64,000 bases of DNA from Solicola gregarius (GCF_025790165.1 NZ_CP094970.1:4278001-4342000), one strand, 5' to 3'. Positions 8,440-18,548 are shown, numbered from the stretch's first letter. Numbers and translations: made by a program. The notes: a model not told the origin generated them from the sequence alone.

Positions 8440-8601
8440 GGTGCGAGGAATCTGCATTTGGGTGCGTGTAAGGCCAGCAGATTCCTTCGTCGCAACGGTC
8501 GGGCCGGCACCGAAGGACATGGGACGGTGACGTTCGAAGCGAAATGGTCGGGAGTCGACCGGCAACGCGAGTCGCGCGGGTACGGATCTCGTCGCCGCCC
8601 G
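8440..8601 (+). repeat. Dispersed degenerate repeat, copy A
   Basis: About 160 bases that align, with several gaps, to 11048-11222 in the same orientation. Shared blocks include GGTGCGA, TTTGGGTGCG, AGATTCCTTC, CGAAATGGTCGGGA, CGACCGGCAAC and GGTACGGATC. In this copy the right arm of the inner hairpin seen in copy B has decayed. The 8304-8704 gap holds no convincing gene; this repeat and the hairpin at 8317 are all I see there. Confidence 0.65.
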
Positions 8602-8704
8602 TCCGGCGCACGTCGATTCATTCGCTTCCACTTCCACGGTTCCCGGCAGGTTGGCTCTTGGCATGCCGGTGCCCCGCCGCGGTGGTGCATTCGTGGCGGG
8701 GATC

Positions 8705-10120
8705 CTAAGCGGCGTTCCGTTTTCGCCTTGCTTGTACGGTTCGACGGACTTGGCCGGGGAGTTTGGTCGTGGTTCCTCCGGTGACGAGGTACGACCGTCC
8801 GGCGGGTGATTGCCAGAGCCAGATGCCGGGTGCGGGACTGGACACAGTCCAGGCGGTGAAGGTCTTCGCCCGGTGGTGATACCTACATAGTCGGTGGCCG
8901 TTTCTCGAGTCGGTCAGGCCGCCGTCGGCGTGGTTGAGGATGTGGTCGTAGTCGCCGACCCGGGCCGGACGCGTGCAGTGGGGAAAGGTGCAGGTGCCGG
9001 CGTTCATCAGCGCGAGCTGCTCTTTCAACCGCGGTGGTGCGACGTAGCCGGTGGCCGAGATCGTGGTCTCCAGGTCGATCACGGGTTTGACGGTGACGTG
9101 GGAGTGGCCGAGGATCTCGAGCGCTTCGGACCTTGTGATGGCGCCGACGTCTTCGAGGGACCAGGTGCCCCAGCACCGGTCGAAATGGACGTACAGAACC
9201 GTCTGCCGTGAACTGGAGCGGCGCCCTCGACGTGCCCGTTCGGGCGACCCTCCGTCACCGGGCTGATCGGCTCCGTCGGCCGGCTCCGGCTCCGGGTCCG
9301 GCTTCGGCGCGGTGTCGCTGGTCTTGTCGGTCTGGTCGGCGCGGGCCGCCTGGAACTGGTGGTAGAGGTCGTCGAGGCTGTCGGGTTCGTCCAACATGCC
9401 CAATGCGACGGATCGGAGGATGTCATAGGTGCGGTTGTCGCCGAGGAACCGCAGCGATTCGACGATCTGGTCGAGGCGTTGGTCGAGCCTCTTGCCGTCG
9501 TCCAGCGACAGGGTGCCGGAGATGCGGGCGACACCGTCTTCGGGCCAGATCGACACACTCCGCCGACGCCGGTTTTCGTTGCGTTGGTTCTCGGGGTCGT
9601 CGGGGTCTTCGACGATGCGGATCTGGTCCAGGATCTGCTGGACCCGCCCCATGCCGACCCGCGCGATCAACGGCGTCCCATCCACATTCGCGGCCGACAG
9701 TCGCCGGTCGGCGTCGCCGGCCTGGGCGATCGTGAATCGTCGGGTCTTGCGGGCGACCTTCCGGATTTGCCACGCATCCACCGAACCGTCGTACAGACAC
9801 GCGAACAGTTGCGGGAGCCGGTAGGTGAGGTCGAGGGCGTCGGCGATCAGGTCCCGCCCACCGGACGCACTCAAGCCCAGTGCGGGGCCGACCTCACACG
9901 CGGCGTATTCCGACACGCTCGGGGTACCCGACCCGCCGTAGCGGGTCCACTCGTTGACACCGCCGGCCCGTGCGAGCGGCGTGTCTGCGGTGTAGGCGAG
10001 GTAGCCGAGGAGGGCGTCGTACTGGGCGGCCTCGGTCTGCGCCAGGTGGCGCCGCGCATCCAGCGCGATGTCGAGTCCATCGTGGGACTCGGTGTCGTAG
10101 GTGAGTGTGGCCGCCCTCAT
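8705..10120 (-). CDS. DUF222/13E12-family protein with C-terminal HNH endonuclease domain
   Basis: 471 residues from the ATG at 10120 (an in-frame GTG at 10177 would add 19 residues; neither has a good Shine-Dalgarno). The N-terminal ~270 residues are the helical DUF222 domain. A charged, proline-rich linker (~285-320) follows, then an HNH nuclease with paired cysteines (CTFPHC), the 'GDYDHI' core, 'NGHRLCRYHH' and a final strand-rich end. This architecture is the 13E12 repeat family of actinobacteria, which occurs in many copies and behaves like a mobile or dispersed element. Two related direct repeats flank it here. It interrupts the T7SS region between the small substrates and eccC and is likely an insertion. 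Confidence 0.85.
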   Translation of the reverse strand: MRAATLTYDTESHDGLDIALDARRHLAQTEAAQYDALLGYLAYTADTPLARAGGVNEWTRYGGSGTPSVSEYAACEVGPALGLSASGGRDLIADALDLTYRLPQLFACLYDGSVDAWQIRKVARKTRRFTIAQAGDADRRLSAANVDGTPLIARVGMGRVQQILDQIRIVEDPDDPENQRNENRRRRSVSIWPEDGVARISGTLSLDDGKRLDQRLDQIVESLRFLGDNRTYDILRSVALGMLDEPDSLDDLYHQFQAARADQTDKTSDTAPKPDPEPEPADGADQPGDGGSPERARRGRRSSSRQTVLYVHFDRCWGTWSLEDVGAITRSEALEILGHSHVTVKPVIDLETTISATGYVAPPRLKEQLALMNAGTCTFPHCTRPARVGDYDHILNHADGGLTDSRNGHRLCRYHHRAKTFTAWTVSSPAPGIWLWQSPAGRSYLVTGGTTTKLPGQVRRTVQARRKRNAA

Positions 10121-10444
10121 AGAACCTATTCTGCCACCCGCCACCGACAGAACAGGATGCTCAGAAGGCTTATCCACAAGAGGTTTCGAGAAACGTTCGA
10201 GAATGTTCTAGGCCCGGCTAGTGCTGTGTCCATGAACGTTGGCCGGGTTGGTGACACGCCGGTCAGCGTGCGTGGCCGGTGATTGGTTTGCACTGCCTTC
10301 ACCCGACCTCGACCGGGCCTGGGCCTCGACGAACGCCGCAGGCGTCGCGTCCAGGTTACGGACCTGGCGTGTCACATACCGGGGTGCTGTGTCGTCGTAC
10401 AGGCGAGAAGCCAAGGTTGAGGTTCGAATGGCGGATGGGGAGCG
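10121..10444. other. Intergenic stretch between HNH gene and NTF2-like gene
   Basis: 324 bases with no convincing gene. It holds a consensus DnaA-box 9-mer (TTATCCACA, 10170-10178) and an SOS-like partial dyad around 10185-10205 (TTTCGAGAAACGTTCGA), upstream of the minus-strand HNH gene. The right half has only short weak reading frames. Confidence 0.4.
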
Positions 10445-10885
10445 ATGCCAAGCCAACGCAGGGTGGACGACGTCAAGATCAGGCAGCAGGTCGACAAGAT
10501 CGTCGAAGGAATCCGAACCAAGGACCTCGAGAGCCTGAAACAGCTTTACGCAACGGACGTCGTGTCCTTCGACATCGAACCGCCGCTACAGCATGTGGGG
10601 CTGGCGGCAAAGTCGAAGAACTGGGCGACCGCGTTCACGTTCTTCCAGGATGCACGCTATGAAGTTCGCGACCTGACACTCACCGTGGGCGATGACGTGG
10701 CTTTCGGGCACTGCTTCGCTCGGCTCAGCGGAACGCTGAAGAACGGGACGGTCACGAACGGTATGTGGGTCCGGGTCACCTACTGCTTCCGCAAGATCGA
10801 CGGCAACTGGTTGATCACGCACGACCAGGTCTCCGTACCGTTCGACCTGGCGAGCGGCAACGGAGTGACCGACCTCGAACCATGA
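10445..10885 (+). CDS. NTF2/SnoaL-like domain protein
   Basis: 146 residues. The start 'KIRQQVDKIVEGIRTKDLESLKQLY' and then 'DVVSFDIEPPLQHVG' are typical of small NTF2-like (SnoaL/SgcJ) proteins, followed by a cone-shaped-barrel strand pattern 'YEVRDLTLTVGDDVAFGHCF', 'WVRVTYCFRKIDGNWLITHDQ'. These proteins bind small hydrophobic ligands or act as simple hydrolases or isomerases, usually as dimers. No conserved catalytic set can be named here. It lies between the HNH gene and repeat copy B, so it may have come in with that insertion. Confidence 0.75.
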   Translation: MPSQRRVDDVKIRQQVDKIVEGIRTKDLESLKQLYATDVVSFDIEPPLQHVGLAAKSKNWATAFTFFQDARYEVRDLTLTVGDDVAFGHCFARLSGTLKNGTVTNGMWVRVTYCFRKIDGNWLITHDQVSVPFDLASGNGVTDLEP

Positions 10886-11047
10886 CGAGCACCAAGGCCG
10901 TGAAGTTCAGGATGGGGTGCTGGGCGCAAGTCAGCTAAAACAGGCCACCACGTGTCCGGTTCCGTGGTTGTGGATCAAGTAGGCGGAGAGTTTCCGCAGG
11001 CTCCAGCGGGCGAAGGGCTGGTCGATTTCTCCGGTCGCGCGATGGCC

Positions 11048-11222
11048 GGTGCGAAGAGAATCGGCGTTTGGGTGCGAATAGCGACCCAAACGCAGATTCC
11101 TTCATCGGCACCGGGCCGGGTCGGGCACGGAAGCGCACGGCAACTACGAAAGCGGCAACGAAATGGTCGGGAAAACCGACCGGCAACCCGAGCCGCCTGG
11201 GTACGGATCCTCGTCGCCGCCA
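11048..11222 (+). repeat. Dispersed degenerate repeat, copy B, with internal hairpin
   Basis: Direct-orientation relative of 8440-8601. It holds an intact inverted repeat at 11058-11099: GAATC, one unpaired base, GCGTTTGGGT, a 10-base loop, then ACCCAAACGC, one unpaired base, GATTC. It is followed by the shared AAATGGTCGGGA...GACCGGCAAC...GGGTACGGATC blocks. The 10886-11363 gap holds this repeat and the tandem tract that follows but no supported gene. Confidence 0.65.
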
Positions 11223-11238
11223 TGCGGTCTGCACCGCC

Positions 11239-11363
11239 GCGAACGAATAGCGGTGAAGGCGGCAAGCGCCGCGAACGGAAACGATGAAGGCAGAAGCCCA
11301 ACGAACGGGAAACGGTGAAGACGGAAAGCCCAGCGCACACGGAAACGCCGAAGGACGCAGGCA
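11239..11363 (+). repeat. Four degenerate ~31-base tandem units next to the eccC 3' end
   Basis: Units start near 11239, 11271, 11301 and 11333 and share the pattern GCGAACGGAAACGRTGAAGG followed by a C/A-rich end (last unit the most diverged). Purine-rich on the plus strand. The array ends at the stop codon of eccC and lies in its 3' untranslated region. Confidence 0.5.
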
Positions 11364-14300
11364 CTACTCCTCGTCGAGCGCCGTCTGCACCTGCGATGCT
11401 CCGCCGCCGCGCGGTACGTACAGCGCGCGGCCGTCGGGCAGGTTCGCGGGCGCGACGTTGTTGAGCACGCGGCCCTCCATCCGGTCGCCCGAGAACATCA
11501 AGCCCGGGGTCGAGACGTCGCCGAGCCGCTGCAGCAGCGGCTCGAAGATGGCGCGGCCGAGGCCACCGGTGCGGCGGGCGATGACGAGGTGGAGTCCGAG
11601 GTCGCGGCCCTGCGGTACGAACTCGACGTACTCCTGCAACGGGTTGCCCGAGCTCGTCGCGACGAGGTCGAAGTCATCGACGAGGACGACGACCTCGAGC
11701 CCCTTCCACCACGTACGGTTGCGCAGCTGCTCGGAGGTGACGTCCGGACCAGGTATGCGCTGGCGGAGCGACCCCGATATCTCGCTGGTCACCTGGCGGG
11801 TCTGCTGATCGGATGTCGCGTATGCGAGCAGGTAGTCGTGCGGGATCACGTCGAGCATGGTGCGGCGGTAGTCCACCACGACGAACCCGAGCTGCTCGGG
11901 CGTACGCGTTGCCATCATTCCCTTGGCGATGACCTTCAGGATGTTCGTCTTGCCGGTCTCGCCGTCGCCGTACACGAGCAGGTGCGGTGACGAACCGAAC
12001 GGGTCGATCGCGGCCGGGCCGAGGTTGATCTCAGAGAGCCCGACCGGGATCGCGTTGTCGCCGCTCTGCGGTTTCGGCAGGTCGGAGACCCGTACGAGGC
12101 TCGGCAACACCTGCACCTTGGACACCTGCGTGGTCCAGCGCTGCGACACCTGGGCCGCTGCGTGTGCGATGCCCCCGGAGATGTCGTCGGCATCGGGTTC
12201 GCCGTCGATACGGGGGAGGGCGGCCTGGAAGATCAGCTCGCCGTCGACGTCGGTGAGGCCGCGGCCGGGCGTGTCCTTCGGGACCTGCTCCATCAGCTTG
12301 CGGTCGAACGACGAGTCGAACGAGTCGTTGAGTCGCAGCTCGAGCCGGCCGCCGAACGCCGGCTGCATCCGCATTCGTACCTGCATGCCCTGCGTGACGG
12401 CCAAGACGACGTGCACGCCGTAGTTCAGACCCCGCGCGGCGATGTCGCCGATGACGAACTTCGAGCGAGTCGTACTCCTCCCGGAAGGTGCCCCACCCGT
12501 CGACGATGAGGAAGACGTCGCCGGGGATCTCCGCGGGAACGCGGCCCTCGGCGCGGGCATTGCGCAGGTCGCGCATCGACGTGAGGTTGTACTGCTTGAA
12601 GATCGCCTCGCGCTGGTTGAGGACGCCCATGACGTCGTTGACCGTGCGCTGGATGCGCTCAGGGTCCATCCGGGTGGCCACCGCGGCGACGTGCGGCATG
12701 GACTCGAGGCCGGTGAGCAGGCCGCCTCCGTAGTCGATGCAGTAGAACGCCACGTCGTTGGGCGCGTACTTCAGCGCCATCGACGTGATCATGCTGGCGA
12801 GCAGCACGCTCTTGCCGGAGGCCGGAGATCCGCTGACGATCAGGTTGCCGCCGCCACCCGCGAAGTTCCAGTCGAGTACGAACTGCCGTTGCTTCGCGGC
12901 GTCGTCGACGCGGCCGATCGGCGCGCTCACGGTGGCCACGTCGCCGCGGGTGTCGGTGTCGTACAGCTCGTCGAGGGTCATCACCTTCGGCAGCGGGTCG
13001 AGCCACACGGGGCGTACCTGCGGTGCGCCGGAGCGCTCGAGCTGGCGGCAGATGACATCGAGCACCGACTGCTGGCCCGGTGCCGTCGGCGCGTCGTCCT
13101 CGTCGGCGTCGTCGTTCGCCGCGGCCGCCTGCTGGGCGATCCAGCTGCCGAGACCGTTGAGCGCGACGTACGGCACGACGGGCACGATCGTCTTCGGTCC
13201 CTCGGACGGCGGGGTGTACGCGGACGACACGAGGGCCGCCTTGAATCGTTCGAAGACGGTCGTGTCGACCTTCAGGTAGCCGGATCCGGGTTCGGGCGGC
13301 AGGTGGTACGCGTCGGGCACCCCGATCGCGTCGCGGCTCTCGCTCTCGGAGAAGGTCCGCAGACTGATCCGGTACGACAGGTGCGACTCGAGCCCGCGGA
13401 TCTTGCCCATCTCGAGCTTCTGCGTCGCGAGCAGGAGATGGACGCCGATCGACCGGCCGATCCGCCCGATGGCCACGAACAGCTCGGCGAAGTCGGGCTT
13501 GGCGGTGAGCAGCTCGGAGAACTCGTCGATGATGACGAGCAGGTGGGGGAGCGGCTCGAGGTCCGCGCCCGCCTCGATCTGGTCGTGGTATGCGGTGACG
13601 TTCGGGAGGTTGCCGGCCTTCTTGAGGATCTCCTGGCGACGCTGCATCTCCCCGAACAGTGCGTCACGCATCCGGTCGACGAGGGTGAGGTCGTCTTGCA
13701 GGTTGGTGATCATGCCCGCCATGTGCGGGATGTTCTCCATCGACGCGAAGGTCGCGCCGCCCTTGAAGTCGACGAGCATCAGGGCGAGACGGTCGGGCGG
13801 GTGTCCGATGACCAGCGAGCTGACGAGGGTGCGCAGCATCTCCGACTTGCCGGAGCCGGTGGCGCCGACGACCATGCCGTGCGGGCCCATGCCGCCGTGT
13901 GCCGACTCCTTCAGGTCGAGCGTCACGGCGTTGCCGTTCTGGCCGACACCGATGGGTACGCGAAGGAGATCGCGCAACGCGCGTGGGCGCCAGGTGACAC
14001 GCGGCTCCAGCGTCGCGGGGTCGGGCACGCCGAGGATGTCCGGGAGGCCGACCGTCGTACTCAAGGTCTCGTCGACCTCCTCCTCGACCGAGAGGCGCAA
14101 TGCGGACAGCTGCCGGGAGACGACGTTCGCCAGCGAGGGAGGAGTGATGTCGAGCCGGAACGCCCATGGACGCGAAGCGATGGTGGTGGTCAGGTCGTCG
14201 CTGACGACGACGCGGTCGTCGACGTTGCCGGGCTCGGCCCGACGGTGCGGCAGGAGCGAGATGACGTGGACACCGAGATCGGCGAGGCTCACGCTCGAGT

Positions 14301-15309
14301 CGGACGGCTCGATCGCCTGCTGGGTCAGGAGATCCTCGCCGTCGACGATCACCACGAGCCGCGTCGGCTGGCTGACCTCCTGGCCGCGGCCGCGTTGGTG
14401 TCGGTCGAGTCGCGCCTCGAGGTCGGGTTCGAGGAACTCCTGCATCGACGCGATGCTGTTCGAGACCCGACGTGCTGCCAGGTCTCCGTCGAGCGCGGCT
14501 GCGTCGTGGGCGTGGGGGAGCCATTTGACCCAGTCCCAGTCGGGCGCCGTGGCGTCGGAGCGTACGACGGCGAGCTCGAGGTCGTTGGGCGAGTGAAACG
14601 TGACCAGCTGCGCGACGATGCCCTGCGCCAGCGAGCGGGTGAGCTCCGGACGGCCGAGCACACTGAGGGTTCCGATCGTCGACAGGTCGAGCGTGATCGG
14701 CTGGTCGTGCAGCACGGAGTACCGGGTCTGCAGCTCCTTGGCCGCCTCCAGGCAGACCGGGTCGAACTGGTTCAGCGGACCCGTGTCGGCCGACATCGTC
14801 AGCGGCGAGGCGAGGGGCTCGTCGCCGGTGCCGACGCGTACGACCAGGAAGTCGGGGTCGGTGGTGCGCCGCTCCCACCGGCGAGCGTCGTCTCGCGCGA
14901 TGTCGATCAGTGCGCTGAGCGGGGGATGCCGGATGCCCTGCCCGGTGCGCTGGGTCGCGATCGTGTCGCGTACGGAGTGCCGAAGCTGCTCGATGTAGTC
15001 GAGATAGCGCTCGCGCGACTCCCGCATCTGCCGGCGGGCACCGCTCTTCTGACCGATGATCATCAGCGCCCCGATGGCAATGGAACCCACCAGGAAGAGC
15101 AGGCCGCCGACCGCCATGATCGGGTTGTCGTTGGTCAGCGCGACCGAAAGCGACGCAGTGCCGCTCATGACCGGCATCAGGATCATGCCGGCGCCCATCG
15201 TCGACGGCTGGCTCTGCTCGCGGCTGGGCGGTTCCACGATCTCGAGATCGGTGGAGTCGGCGACCGGCGGCTGGTTGCGCGCGGGCCGCTTCACCAGGAT
15301 CGTCGTCAC
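11364..15309 (-). CDS. eccC: EccC-type T7SS motor ATPase (three FtsK/SpoIIIE domains), apparent frameshift near 12460
   Basis: About 1,314 residues if one shift is allowed. GTG at 15309 with GAGGTGG upstream. Two TM segments lie near residues 35-85, then three P-loop ATPase domains: GATGSGKS (~485) with LLVIIDEFSELL, GSPASGKS (~830) with VFLIVDGWG, and GDGETGKT (~1115) with VVVLVDDFDLV. The reading frame changes at about 12459-12464: 'WGTFREEYDSL' is in one frame and 'KFVIGDIAARGLNYGVHVV' continues in another, one base displaced. Both sides match EccC without a gap. EccC is the substrate-recognising, membrane-bound motor of ESX systems. It is divergent from eccD and separated from the substrate genes by the HNH insertion. 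Confidence 0.9.
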
Positions 15310-15511
15310 GTCGCCACCTCGTCATCATCGAAGACTTGTTGAGACTTCACCGATCGCGTGTGGGTTACGACCGGGCCGGACCAACGATATGCTGCCACCG
15401 GGTCTTGGCGGCACTACTATCTGCCAGGATCGTAACCGTCTGTGTGGGTGGACACGGGCGCGGAACCGAGTTCGGTCTTTGACACCAAATTTGCGAGGTG
15501 AGGGAAGCACG

Positions 15512-16868
15512 GTGCTGACTGCCTACAGCCGAGTGACAGTCGTGAGCCCCGAACGCACCGTCGACCTCGCGTTGCCCAGTGCGCTTCCGCTGTCCGAGGT
15601 CGTGCCCCAGGTGTTGCGGTTCTGCTCACCCAACACCGAGCGTGACCAGCCCACCGCGTGGACGCTTGCGCGCGTCGGCGGCACCCCGATCCCACTCGGG
15701 CAGACCCTCTCCGACGCCGGCGTGCTCGACGGCGAGGTGCTCGAGCTTCGGGGCCAGCGGGCGAACGTCAAGCCCGCGGTGGTCGAGGACGTACGCGACG
15801 CCGTCGAGGACAGCACCGACGAGGCCGGGGGCGTCTGGTCGCCCACGACCACCGTGACGTACGCACTGCTCGCGGCGGCGGCGCTGTTCACGGCCGTCGG
15901 GCTGCTGCAGCTCGCGACGCCGTGGATGGTCACCGGTGACGACGCCGTCGAGATCACCAGCGGCTTCGTCGTGGTGGCGACCCTGCTCGGTGCCACGGCG
16001 TGGGCGACGCAGGTCTCGCATCCGTGGGTCGAGCAGATCTGCCTCGCCGTCGCGATGGGATGGGGCTATCTCGTCGGATCCTCGCTTGCGACGACGTCCG
16101 ACCTCGATCCGGCGTGGGGCTGGATGATCGGCTTCTCGTGCGCCGCTGCGGTCGCCGGCGGCGGACGCATCCTCACACCGTCCGGCATCGCGCACGTCTC
16201 GTGGTCGGTGTTCGTCCTCGTCGCCGCTGTCACCGCGGGCGTGCTCACCCTCATCACGTCGATCGACATCCCCCCGCTGCAGGACGTTCGCTCGCTGCCG
16301 GTGGTCTTCCTGTTGGTCGTCGGCATCCTGCCGCGGGTGTCGTTGTCCGTCGGCGGGCTCGCGAGCGCCGACTATCGGGTGCGCAACGCCGCGGCCGTGA
16401 CCAGTGAGCAGCTGCGGGCGCGGTATCGCGAGAGCAACGGCCTGTTGATCGGCGCGCTGATCGGGATCGCGACGGTCGTCGTCTGGGCCGGTTGGTATCT
16501 GCAGCAGAGCGACCTGTGGTGGGACCGCTACCTGGTCATCTCGATCGGCCTGGTCGCGATCCTGCGCTCCCGGGTGTTCTCCCGAATCCAGCACCTCGTG
16601 CCGCTACGGGTGGCGGGCACCATCGTGCTGGTCCTCGAGTTCGTGGCGTTCTCGCAGGAGTACGACGCGATGCAGACCCTGGCTCGTCATGATTCTCGCT
16701 GCCGTCGCGGTCGGCCTGGTCGGCGCGAGCTCGCTGGGCATGTCGGACGTGACCCGGGCGCGCATCAAACGGACATTGAACGTTGTGGAGTTCCTGATCG
16801 TCGTAGAGATGATCGTGATGATGTGCGGCGCGATGGGCGTCTTCGAGAAGGTCGGAGGGATGGTGTGA
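15512..16868 (+). CDS. eccD: EccD-type T7SS membrane channel protein, apparent frameshift near 16682
   Basis: About 451 residues from a GTG at 15512 with GGTGAGGGAAG upstream. Residues ~1-85 form the ubiquitin-like domain ('LPSALPLSEVVPQVLRF', 'LARVGGTPIPLGQTL'), and then about eleven TM helices follow, as in EccD of ESX systems. In the first frame the sequence degenerates into arginine-rich residues after 'DAMQTLA'. One base later, from 16683, a second frame gives 'LVMILAAVAVGLVG' and 'LNVVEFLIVVEMIVMM', the expected last TM helices, ending at TGA 16866-16868. This suggests one extra base or two missing bases. EccD forms part of the inner-membrane pore complex. First gene of the operon that continues into the Tad genes. 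Confidence 0.88.
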
Positions 16869-16875
16869 ACACGCG

Positions 16876-18135
16876 ATGACGGAGCAGGACACCCCCGACG
16901 AGGCGGAGCTGGAGGAGCAGCGCAAGGCGTCGGCCCAGCAGGCCGCCGCGGACCTCGACCGGATGGGCATCGACCCACGGGCCCTCGGCCTCGACACCCC
17001 GCCGCCGCGCGATGCCCCCAGCCGTCCGCTGATGGCGCCGGCGGAGGCACCGCGTGCCGAGCAGCGCCCCCCGCTGCCGGCGCAGCCCGCGAGCGTCACG
17101 CCGCTGCGGCCGGAGTACGCGTCACAGCCCGCGCCGCCGGCGCCGCAGCCTCCTCCGCCGCGGCCTCCGATGCCGCCACAGAGCCCGCTGGCGTACCCGC
17201 CGACACAGCAGCCGCCGGTCGCCGCGCCGCCGATGATGCCGGCGACGGCCAGTCGTCCACGTACGCCGGTCGAGGAGCTCCTCGCGCGCACGGCCGGCGA
17301 CATCCCGGCGCCGTCGCGTACCGGCGGCTTCCTGCGCACGATGACGGCCGGGCTCGTCACGCCCGACTCCGCCGAGGCGTCCGCTCATGAGCGCGAGCTC
17401 GTCGCCGCGTTGCGTACGCGCCAGACCGAACGCCGTGTGGTCGCCTTCTTCGCAGGTAAGGGCGGTGTGGGCACGACCACCGTGGTGGCGGGCGTCGGCA
17501 CGGCTCTGGCCGCGCTGCGTGAGGAGCACACCGTCGCGGTCGACGTACGCGCGGGCACGGCTTCGCTCGGCCAGATCGTCGGGGTCGACGCCCCCGTGAC
17601 GGTCCGCCGGTTCCTCAACGACGGCGACGATGCGCGGGTCGCGCAGGCGCCGACCGGGCTGCACGTGCTCGACGGTGTCGGCTGGGAGCAGCGCCTGCGG
17701 CGTACCGACGTCTCCTCGGCCGTCGAGCGCCTGGGCGCCGATCACACGTTCACCCTGCTCGACGTCGGCAACGACGCCAGCGAGATCGGACATGCGGCGG
17801 TCGCACGCAGCGACCAGACGGTCATCGTCGCGTCCGCGGGGCGTACGGGCGCCGCCGCGCTCGAGGTCGCGACCGCGCGGCTCGCGCACACCGACCCGTT
17901 CGCGGTCGAGCGCGCGGTCTACGCGATCGTCTGCCAGCACGACCAGTCGTACCGCCAGGTGCATCGCGAGACAGTACGCCGGCTTGCGATCGACCCGATG
18001 CGGGTCGTGGTCGTCCCCCCCGACGAGGTGCTGATGGCCGGCCGCGGCTTCGACCCGTCCGCGGTACGCGCCTCGACCCGCACGGCGATGCTGCGCATCG
18101 GCGCGGCCCTTGCACTCTCCGGAGGTCGCCAGTGA
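16876..18135 (+). CDS. EspI-like proline-rich MinD/ParA-family ATPase with altered P-loop
   Basis: 419 residues, ATG eight bases after the eccD stop. Residues ~1-130 are acidic, then very Pro/Ala-rich (disordered). A MinD-type domain starts at ~190 with 'FFAGKGGVGTTTV': the signature lysine of the deviant Walker A is present but the P-loop lysine is threonine. 'TLLDVGNDASEIG' sits at the Walker B/switch region. The combination of a Pro-rich N-terminus and a MinD domain next to eccD is that of EspI, an ESX-associated ATPase involved in regulating secretion. ATP hydrolysis may be impaired in this copy. It could instead serve the downstream Tad machine. Confidence 0.72.
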   Translation: MTEQDTPDEAELEEQRKASAQQAAADLDRMGIDPRALGLDTPPPRDAPSRPLMAPAEAPRAEQRPPLPAQPASVTPLRPEYASQPAPPAPQPPPPRPPMPPQSPLAYPPTQQPPVAAPPMMPATASRPRTPVEELLARTAGDIPAPSRTGGFLRTMTAGLVTPDSAEASAHERELVAALRTRQTERRVVAFFAGKGGVGTTTVVAGVGTALAALREEHTVAVDVRAGTASLGQIVGVDAPVTVRRFLNDGDDARVAQAPTGLHVLDGVGWEQRLRRTDVSSAVERLGADHTFTLLDVGNDASEIGHAAVARSDQTVIVASAGRTGAAALEVATARLAHTDPFAVERAVYAIVCQHDQSYRQVHRETVRRLAIDPMRVVVVPPDEVLMAGRGFDPSAVRASTRTAMLRIGAALALSGGRQ

Positions 18136-18548
18136 GCATGCAGAACGGCTCGCAGCCACCCGTGCCCCCACCGCCCGCGCCGCCGATGGGTGGCACGCCG
18201 AACGCCGAGAAGTACGTCCTCGAGGCCGACGCGATGCGGCGCCGCCAGCTGCGCTCGGCGTTGCTACACGGTTCGCGCCGTACGTGGCGCGAGCATCCCC
18301 GCGTGTGGCCGGCGATCGTCATCGGCGTCATCGCGGTCGCGGTCGTGCTGGCCGCCATCGCGGTGGTGAGCGCGTACCAGAAGGAGATGGACAAGAAAGA
18401 GGAGGAAGAGGAGGAGTCCGGCGCGTTGGCACTGACGCAGTACGTGGCCGGCGACCCGACCAGGTACGTTGTGCGGCGTGCTGACGGCACCCACGACGTA
18501 CGAGATCTCCTCCGCGCACGTTCGGACGAATCCGAGGTAAGACATTGA
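18132..18548 (+). CDS. Small single-TM protein with proline-rich N-terminus
   Basis: 138 residues, GTG overlapping the previous stop (GTGA). A short Pro-rich start is followed by a basic region (RRTWREHPRVW), one TM helix ('IVIGVIAVAVVLAAIAVV', ~58-76), a run of Lys and Glu (~85-95), and a short acidic/basic tail. The expected topology is N-in, single pass. No domain is recognised. Its place between an EspI-like ATPase and a CpaB-like protein suggests an assembly or linker role for the secretion/pilus complex. Confidence 0.6.
   Translation: MSMQNGSQPPVPPPPAPPMGGTPNAEKYVLEADAMRRRQLRSALLHGSRRTWREHPRVWPAIVIGVIAVAVVLAAIAVVSAYQKEMDKKEEEEEESGALALTQYVAGDPTRYVVRRADGTHDVRDLLRARSDESEVRH

Noticed and set aside
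8440-8601. A peptide-coding gene on the minus strand of repeat copy A
   Set aside because: Frames there are interrupted and not matched in copy B; the similarity is at DNA level only.
10170-10178. TTATCCACA as a sign of a replication origin
   Set aside because: A single DnaA-box 9-mer without a cluster, AT-rich stretch or dnaA/dnaN nearby.
10208-10456. A short minus-strand frame between HNH and NTF2-like genes
   Set aside because: No ribosome site, no recognisable domain, and it overlaps the NTF2-like start region.
12442-15342. A 966-codon plus-strand open frame opposite eccC
   Set aside because: Same explanation: eccC has all ATPase motifs on the minus strand, and the plus-strand product shows no fold pattern.
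15310-15511. A recognisable promoter between eccC and eccD
   Set aside because: A divergent promoter must lie here, but I could not find a convincing -35/-10 pair on either strand.
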